A stretch of DNA of 18,054 nt. Origin: Thermoprotei archaeon. GTDB taxonomy: Archaea; Thermoproteota; Thermoprotei_A; Sulfolobales; Fervidicoccaceae. Positions within the stretch are counted from its first letter, which is position 1. The number at the start of each line of letters is the position of its first letter. The notes beneath the pieces were generated by a model that saw only the letters and a program-made list of their open reading frames with translations, was not told where the DNA came from and searched no databases. Both the position numbers and the translations under genes were made by a program. Positions 14,510-18,054 of the stretch are shown here, one piece after another. The DNA is taken from positions 1-18,054 of the forward strand of contig JAEMPT010000089.1 of the NCBI GenBank assembly GCA_022759165.1, given 5' to 3'.

Positions 14510-15783
14510 AAGAGGTGTTGAGTCAATTGAAAGATGTAATTGTAGAAGATCTTTACGTTAAATTTAGAAATAAATCCATTTTAGAGAAAGTTAGTTTTTC
14601 GCTCGATGCTGGAGATATTGCGATATTAAAAGGCCCTACCGGTAGCGGTAAATCCACACTGATGAAAACCATCTCCGGGATTTTGGAAACTGTATATACA
14701 GGATTCAGCGTTCTCGGGAAAATATCAATCTTCGGGCTTTATCCAAAAGAGGCACTTTTCCAAGGAAGTTTTTCTTATGCTCCGCAAGACCCGAGAAATT
14801 TTTTCATTGGTAGGACCGTTTCTGAAGAGCTCAAATATCGTGGTATTAAAAAATGTAAAGCAGAGGAATTTTTGGAAAAACTCAACGTTCCAATAAAAGA
14901 TTTGTCCGCTGGTGAGAAGTACAAGCTAATAGTTAAAATTTCAATGGAGTCACAGGCCAAGGTTATCCTGCTTGATGAGCCTTCTGCTTTTATTGATTCA
15001 CATTCGCTGGAATTTTTGTTAAGAAATTTTACAGAGGAAATTAAAAGTAAAGAAAAAGTGGCCATAATAGCTGACCACAGAAATAAACTCGTAGAACCTT
15101 TCGTTAAGAGGGAGATCAACCTAAAAAATAATAACTTAGAAGAGCGCAATTGCTTAGATAACCCTTTACCTTTGAATGGGAGAAATGACGGAAAAATCGA
15201 AGTAAATGGCTTGACAATATCTAAAGGAAAAAAAGTTTTACTTAAGGACGTTTCTTTTAAAATTGAAAGCGGAGAAATGGTTGCGCTCGTTGGGAAAAAC
15301 GGTAGTGGCAAAAGTAGCCTTCTCAGGGAAATAGTCCGCGTTGGCATGGGTCAGTTCAACTCGAAAGTTCGCATTAGAGGTTCAGTTTTCTTTATTCCTG
15401 AACAGCCTCTTTATCCATTCTTTGAAGACGTCGTTTGGAACGAGATAAAAATGTGGAGCAGAAAGCGAGGTATTGAGCCGAACATCAATCAAGTGATCGA
15501 TAAATTAGGACTTAATGAAAAAAAGCTCGCCAATCCATTTTCACTGAGCATAGGAGAATCAAGATGCTTACAGTTCGCTTCTTCTCTGGTTTTTGACCCA
15601 GATATACTGATAATAGATGAGCCCACGCTTGGACTGGATGAATGTAAGAAAAAGAATATAATTGAGTTAATTAAGGCTTTAAGGAATAAAGGGGCATCTA
15701 TTTTAATTTCCACGCATGATAACGATATTGCGTCAATCGCCGATTATAAGATAAACGTTGAGGATGCATGGGGGTTTCATTAG
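14503..15783 (+). CDS. ECF transporter double ATPase (fused EcfA/EcfA')
   Basis: This is the energising subunit of the biotin ECF importer. The 426-aa protein is two ABC ATPase domains in one chain. The first has Walker A GPTGSGKS (44-51), signature LSAGE (134-138), Walker B ILLDEP (155-160) and switch His192. The second has Walker A GKNGSGKS (264-271), signature LSIGE (348-352), Walker B LIIDEP (369-374) and the switch His in STHDND. Both sites have their main catalytic residues, so it should work as an intramolecular heterodimer, in place of the separate EcfA1 and EcfA2 of many bacteria. The linker is about 205-232. It starts directly after the bioY stop and ends directly before the EcfT-like gene, so translation is probably coupled. 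No separate SD is visible. Confidence 0.92.
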   Translation: MEKEVLSQLKDVIVEDLYVKFRNKSILEKVSFSLDAGDIAILKGPTGSGKSTLMKTISGILETVYTGFSVLGKISIFGLYPKEALFQGSFSYAPQDPRNFFIGRTVSEELKYRGIKKCKAEEFLEKLNVPIKDLSAGEKYKLIVKISMESQAKVILLDEPSAFIDSHSLEFLLRNFTEEIKSKEKVAIIADHRNKLVEPFVKREINLKNNNLEERNCLDNPLPLNGRNDGKIEVNGLTISKGKKVLLKDVSFKIESGEMVALVGKNGSGKSSLLREIVRVGMGQFNSKVRIRGSVFFIPEQPLYPFFEDVVWNEIKMWSRKRGIEPNINQVIDKLGLNEKKLANPFSLSIGESRCLQFASSLVFDPDILIIDEPTLGLDECKKKNIIELIKALRNKGASILISTHDNDIASIADYKINVEDAWGFH

Positions 15784-16413
15784 ATGTCATTGCTTGAGAA
15801 GCTCACAGAGGCTTTCATGCCATCGAGAATAGGCAACATAAGCCCTTTAGTCATGCTAGTATTCAGTTTATTATTCTCGTTAACAATATTCATTCTTCCT
15901 ATTGATTATGTTTTGATTGAATCTTTATTAGCTATATTGTTAGCGCTAGGGATGGGGTCTCCGGCCACATCTTTGTTGCTCTTTTCAATTATGCCATCTT
16001 GCATTTTTTTAGTCTTAGGACTATCAACGCAGATCTTCTTAGGTTCAATCTCTGTCCAATATATTTTAAACAACTTCTTAAGGATTGTAGGGCTAACTTC
16101 CTTTTCAATTTTCTATGCTAGAACCATTGACATGCCAAAGATGATTTCGCTTCTTTCTAGATTTTCGACTAGCTTAGGTGGAATTGCAGCGATAGTGATG
16201 AAACTTATTTACGAGGGGACATGGATCCTCTCTGAGCTTTCATTCATTTTAGATACAAACTCAAGGGGGACTTTCAAAGGTTTGAAGGGTTTAATTAGCA
16301 AGACGAGGCTTCTTGCAAAAGGAGTTGCTTTCAACGTTTTGAACGATGCCGTTTACTCCACGGAGGCTTTTATTTCCCTAACCCCTTATGCTCTAAGGAG
16401 GAGGAAAAGCTGA
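15784..16413 (+). CDS. ECF transporter transmembrane component (EcfT-like)
   Basis: The 209-aa protein has about 5 membrane segments (roughly 20-55, 60-82, 97-112, and weaker ones near 130-150). It has a cytoplasmic helical part and a basic C-terminus, the layout of EcfT, which couples the ATPases to BioY. The family Ala-Arg-Gly coupling motif seems to be SRG at 160-162. The second ARG-like motif near the C-terminus (EAFISLTPYALRRRK) is degenerate. It is shorter and more divergent than typical EcfT, so the call rests partly on its position between the double ATPase and BirA. ATG 15784 directly follows the upstream TAG. Its TGA overlaps the ATG of birA (TGATG). Confidence 0.8.
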   Translation: MSLLEKLTEAFMPSRIGNISPLVMLVFSLLFSLTIFILPIDYVLIESLLAILLALGMGSPATSLLLFSIMPSCIFLVLGLSTQIFLGSISVQYILNNFLRIVGLTSFSIFYARTIDMPKMISLLSRFSTSLGGIAAIVMKLIYEGTWILSELSFILDTNSRGTFKGLKGLISKTRLLAKGVAFNVLNDAVYSTEAFISLTPYALRRRKS

Positions 16414-17387
16414 TGAAAAGAGATGAGGTTTACTTTCTTAGCTTAGAAATCTTCAAGTATTTGTTGAATACTGAGAAAGCGAGCGGAGAAGAAATCTCAA
16501 AAGCTTTGGGAATTTCGAGGGCAACGTTAAGTAGGAGAATAAAAGAGCTAAATGAAATAGGATTGTTCGTGAATAGTGATGATACTGGGTATAGCATTCC
16601 TACCAACATTGAGCTATGGCAGGCGCCATATTATTTAGCAAAGCTGAGAGGAGCAATAAATTATCGAGCAACTTTCCTAGAAAGATGCGAAAGCTCGCAG
16701 GATATTGCGGAAGAAATGGCCAAGAGCGGTGCTGAAGAAGGGAGCATGGTAATCTGCGGTGAAATAAAAAGCGCAAGAGGTAGGCTTGGAAGAAGGTGGT
16801 TCGCTCCTCCTGGGGGGTTGTGGTTCTCTCTGGTACTTAGACCAAAGTTTCTGGAGAAAATAAACTTAATATCTTTAGCTATGGCTTTGTCGACGTCAAG
16901 AGCGATCGATGAAGTTATCGGAGTTAAAATCGGCCTAAAGTGGCCCAATGACTTGCTAATAAAAGAGAAAAAAGTTGGGGGTATATTGAGCGAAGCAAAG
17001 GTTGATCAGGATGGTGTAATTTACGCGATAATAGGCGTTGGTATAAACATGAACAATTCTATTCCAGATGAACTAAAGGAAATTGCCACTTCCTTAAAAG
17101 AGGCTGCAGGAGGCTCCGTTCCAATTTTGCCAATTTTAGGGAGATCGTTATATATTTTTGGAGAAGAATACATGAAGCTGAGCTTGAAAAAAGAAAAAGA
17201 TATTATAAAAGAATGGAAATCGCGTTCAATAACTGTCGGTAGGAGGGTAAGAGCACAATACATGGATGATATAAAAGAGGGAACTGCTGTTGACATTGAC
17301 TCTGACGGGGCTCTCATAGTCAAAGACGATAATGGCAATAGAATAAAGATATACGCCGGTGACATAATTCATTTATCGCCCATTTGA
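16413..17387 (+). CDS. birA: Bifunctional biotin-protein ligase / biotin operon repressor BirA
   Basis: This enzyme activates biotin with ATP and attaches it to a lysine of biotin-dependent carboxylases; with its N-terminal DNA-binding domain it can also repress biotin genes. In the 324-aa protein, residues about 10-58 are a winged helix (SGEEISKALGISRATLSRRI). The catalytic domain has ESSQDIA (93-99), the ligase loop ARGRLGRRWFAPPGG (121-135), KWPNDLL (176-182), KVGGIL with Lys187, and IGVGINMN (207-214). The C-terminal 270-320 is the small SH3-like domain. A strong SD, GGAGGAGG, lies upstream, inside the EcfT-like gene. As last gene of the importer operon it may act in feedback, but no palindromic operator upstream of bioY was clear. 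Confidence 0.95.
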   Translation: MKRDEVYFLSLEIFKYLLNTEKASGEEISKALGISRATLSRRIKELNEIGLFVNSDDTGYSIPTNIELWQAPYYLAKLRGAINYRATFLERCESSQDIAEEMAKSGAEEGSMVICGEIKSARGRLGRRWFAPPGGLWFSLVLRPKFLEKINLISLAMALSTSRAIDEVIGVKIGLKWPNDLLIKEKKVGGILSEAKVDQDGVIYAIIGVGINMNNSIPDELKEIATSLKEAAGGSVPILPILGRSLYIFGEEYMKLSLKKEKDIIKEWKSRSITVGRRVRAQYMDDIKEGTAVDIDSDGALIVKDDNGNRIKIYAGDIIHLSPI

Positions 17388-17392
17388 GTAGA

Positions 17393-17397
17393 TTTTT
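17393..17397 (+). terminator. U-tract terminator candidate after birA
   Basis: A TTTTT run (gatttttagg) lies 6 bases past the stop codon, a plausible end for the biotin uptake operon. Confidence 0.3.
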
Positions 17398-17440
17398 AGG
17401 AAAACGATGTTGATTCCTGCTAAAAGGTAGAAGTTTAAGC

Positions 17441-17530
17441 ATCGATATTAAAATCGATATATAAATAGAAGATCTTCTCAAAGACCTGGAGTTAAACCGA
17501 CCCTCGCCCTGAAAGGGGAGGCTTTCGAAG
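17441..17530 (+). ncRNA. Candidate hairpin RNA / orphan IS605-type right-end element
   Basis: Between the convergent birA and zinc-finger genes lie ATCGATAT twice (17441-17448, 17453-17460), a TATA-like atatataaat (17457-17466), a perfect palindrome AGAAGATCTTCT (17467-17478) and the hairpin CCTC-g-CCC-TGAAA-GGG-GAGG (17502-17521), followed by ctttcg. GACCT (17483-17487) precedes the hairpin as it does in the related copies at the window ends. Hairpins of the form CGCCCTRAAGGG are familiar from the right ends of archaeal IS200/IS605 elements, from which TnpB guide (omega) RNAs derive. If the TATA-like box is used, transcription would begin near 17487 and run through the hairpin. No tnpB gene is adjacent. 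The RNA itself is an inference. Confidence 0.35.
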
Positions 17531-17559
17531 TTATAATTTATGTGTATAGTTCGTAAGTT

Positions 17560-17883
17560 CTACTTCCTTGAAGATTCGAACGCTTCTTGTACTACATCAA
17601 CCAATTCGCTTTCCACTTCTTCTCTATGAACGAGAAATAAATGCCTGAACATCCCTTTTCGCGTGAAACCCGATTTTTTGCAAAGAAGACATGTATATCT
17701 TCTCTCTCCATTGATTGCAATATCTTCATAAAACAATAAGGTCAATCTATCCAATATTTTTTTCTCAAATTGAATTACTGAAGGTGGAAGGATCTCTTCA
17801 TCACTTATGCTTATTTTCATTCCTAACGATTTTTTTAATAAAAATGGGGCAGCTTTTTTTATCCACATAGGCTTCTCTTTCAT
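17560..17883 (-). CDS. C2H2 zinc-finger protein, 107 aa
   Basis: This small archaeal protein has one classic C2H2 finger near its C-terminus: YTCLLC, then KKSGFTRKGMFRH, then LFLVH, which gives C-x2-C-x12-H-x4-H, with the hydrophobic Phe and the Met/Leu core positions in place. The N-terminal 60 residues are basic and then helical (KKAAPFLLKKS near the start; FEKKILDRLTLLFYEDI in the middle). A DNA- or RNA-binding regulator is likely; the target is unknown. ATG 17883 has GGAGGGT at a 9-base spacing. The gene sits between two stretches of IS605-like hairpin debris, so it may be part of a mobile or recently rearranged segment. Its 3' end faces birA. Confidence 0.75.
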   Translation of the reverse strand: MKEKPMWIKKAAPFLLKKSLGMKISISDEEILPPSVIQFEKKILDRLTLLFYEDIAINGERRYTCLLCKKSGFTRKGMFRHLFLVHREEVESELVDVVQEAFESSRK

Positions 17884-17918
17884 CCTAATTACCCTCCAAT
17901 CAAATAGGGATAACCTGT

Positions 17919-18054
17919 TTAAAGATTATCTGACCTTCCCGCCCTAAAGGGCGGTTCATTGGTTCCTCTCATCTGTTCGGGATTACATTGCTAATCTGCG
18001 GGGCAGTCGAGGTAGCTAATCCAGAGCGATTTTAGACAGCAATCGGTACCTATC
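17919..18054 (-). pseudogene. Possible tnpB 3' remnant with terminal hairpin (IS605-type)
   Basis: A perfect hairpin CCGCCC-TAAA-GGGCGG lies at 17939-17954. On the minus strand a frame reads NEPP then FRAGRSDNL and a stop at 17921-17919, closely like FRAKRRSDK at the left edge of the window. Upstream in the same frame a stop occurs at 17993-17991, so any gene is broken or cut by the right edge. The hairpin and tail look like the 3' end of a tnpB gene and element right end. In the opposite orientation the same sequence reads ATCTGACCTTCCCGCCCTAAAGGGCGG, here at 17928-17954, the more usual way such ends are written. Beyond 17960 no recognisable domain is visible. Confidence 0.35.

Noticed and set aside
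14775..15347. 190-codon minus-strand frame inside the double ATPase gene
   Set aside because: It is the antisense shadow of a gene with strong Walker and signature motifs on the plus strand.

Overview
The window looks like chromosomal DNA of a thermophilic archaeon, most likely a low-GC Thermoproteota (crenarchaeal) lineage; I cannot name the genus. The reasons are archaeal-type genes (type II methionine aminopeptidase, two eIF2B-like proteins, a pyruvoyl decarboxylase of the crenarchaeal SpeH type, a secreted Lon-like S16 protease, a C2H2 zinc-finger protein), TATA-box promoters, and ribosome-binding sites matching the archaeal anti-SD consensus GGAGGTGATC, usually 8-9 bases before the start. 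GTG and TTG starts are common.

Layout. 1-72 holds a short degenerate direct repeat resembling the 3' end of an IS605-type tnpB. Next come a small unknown protein, tRNA-Arg(CCT), and a membrane-anchored, heavily glycosylatable coiled-coil protein with a transglutaminase-like domain whose catalytic Cys is Gly. On the minus strand (2078-5373) are two units: an aIF2B-like protein followed by ribose-1,5-bisphosphate isomerase, and an S-adenosylmethionine/arginine decarboxylase followed by a CDP-alcohol phosphatidyltransferase. A plus-strand set follows (cytidine deaminase, nucleotidyltransferase, secreted S16 protease). It converges on a minus-strand flippase-like membrane protein, and then methionine aminopeptidase reads away on the plus strand. 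10910-11552 carries the decayed remains of a DDE transposase. After it come a small four-Cys protein, a HAD phosphatase, an opposing winged-helix protein, and ornithine carbamoyltransferase.

The clearest functional unit is 13861-17387: BioY, a fused double ABC ATPase, an EcfT-like membrane protein and BirA with an N-terminal HTH. The genes abut with no spacing or overlap by 1 base. Together they form a complete biotin ECF importer plus the ligase/regulator that uses the biotin. No biotin synthesis gene is seen here, which suggests salvage.

The right edge (17388-18054) holds palindromes, a TATA-like box followed by an IS605-style hairpin, a C2H2 zinc-finger protein, and a second IS605-style hairpin/tnpB-tail fragment facing inward, opposite to the one at the left edge. 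I did not find a CRISPR array, an rRNA or a clearly new defence system. The most unusual items are the Cys-to-Gly transglutaminase-like surface protein, the hairpin RNA candidate near 17457-17530, and the pair of eIF2B paralogues in which only one keeps the isomerase residues.
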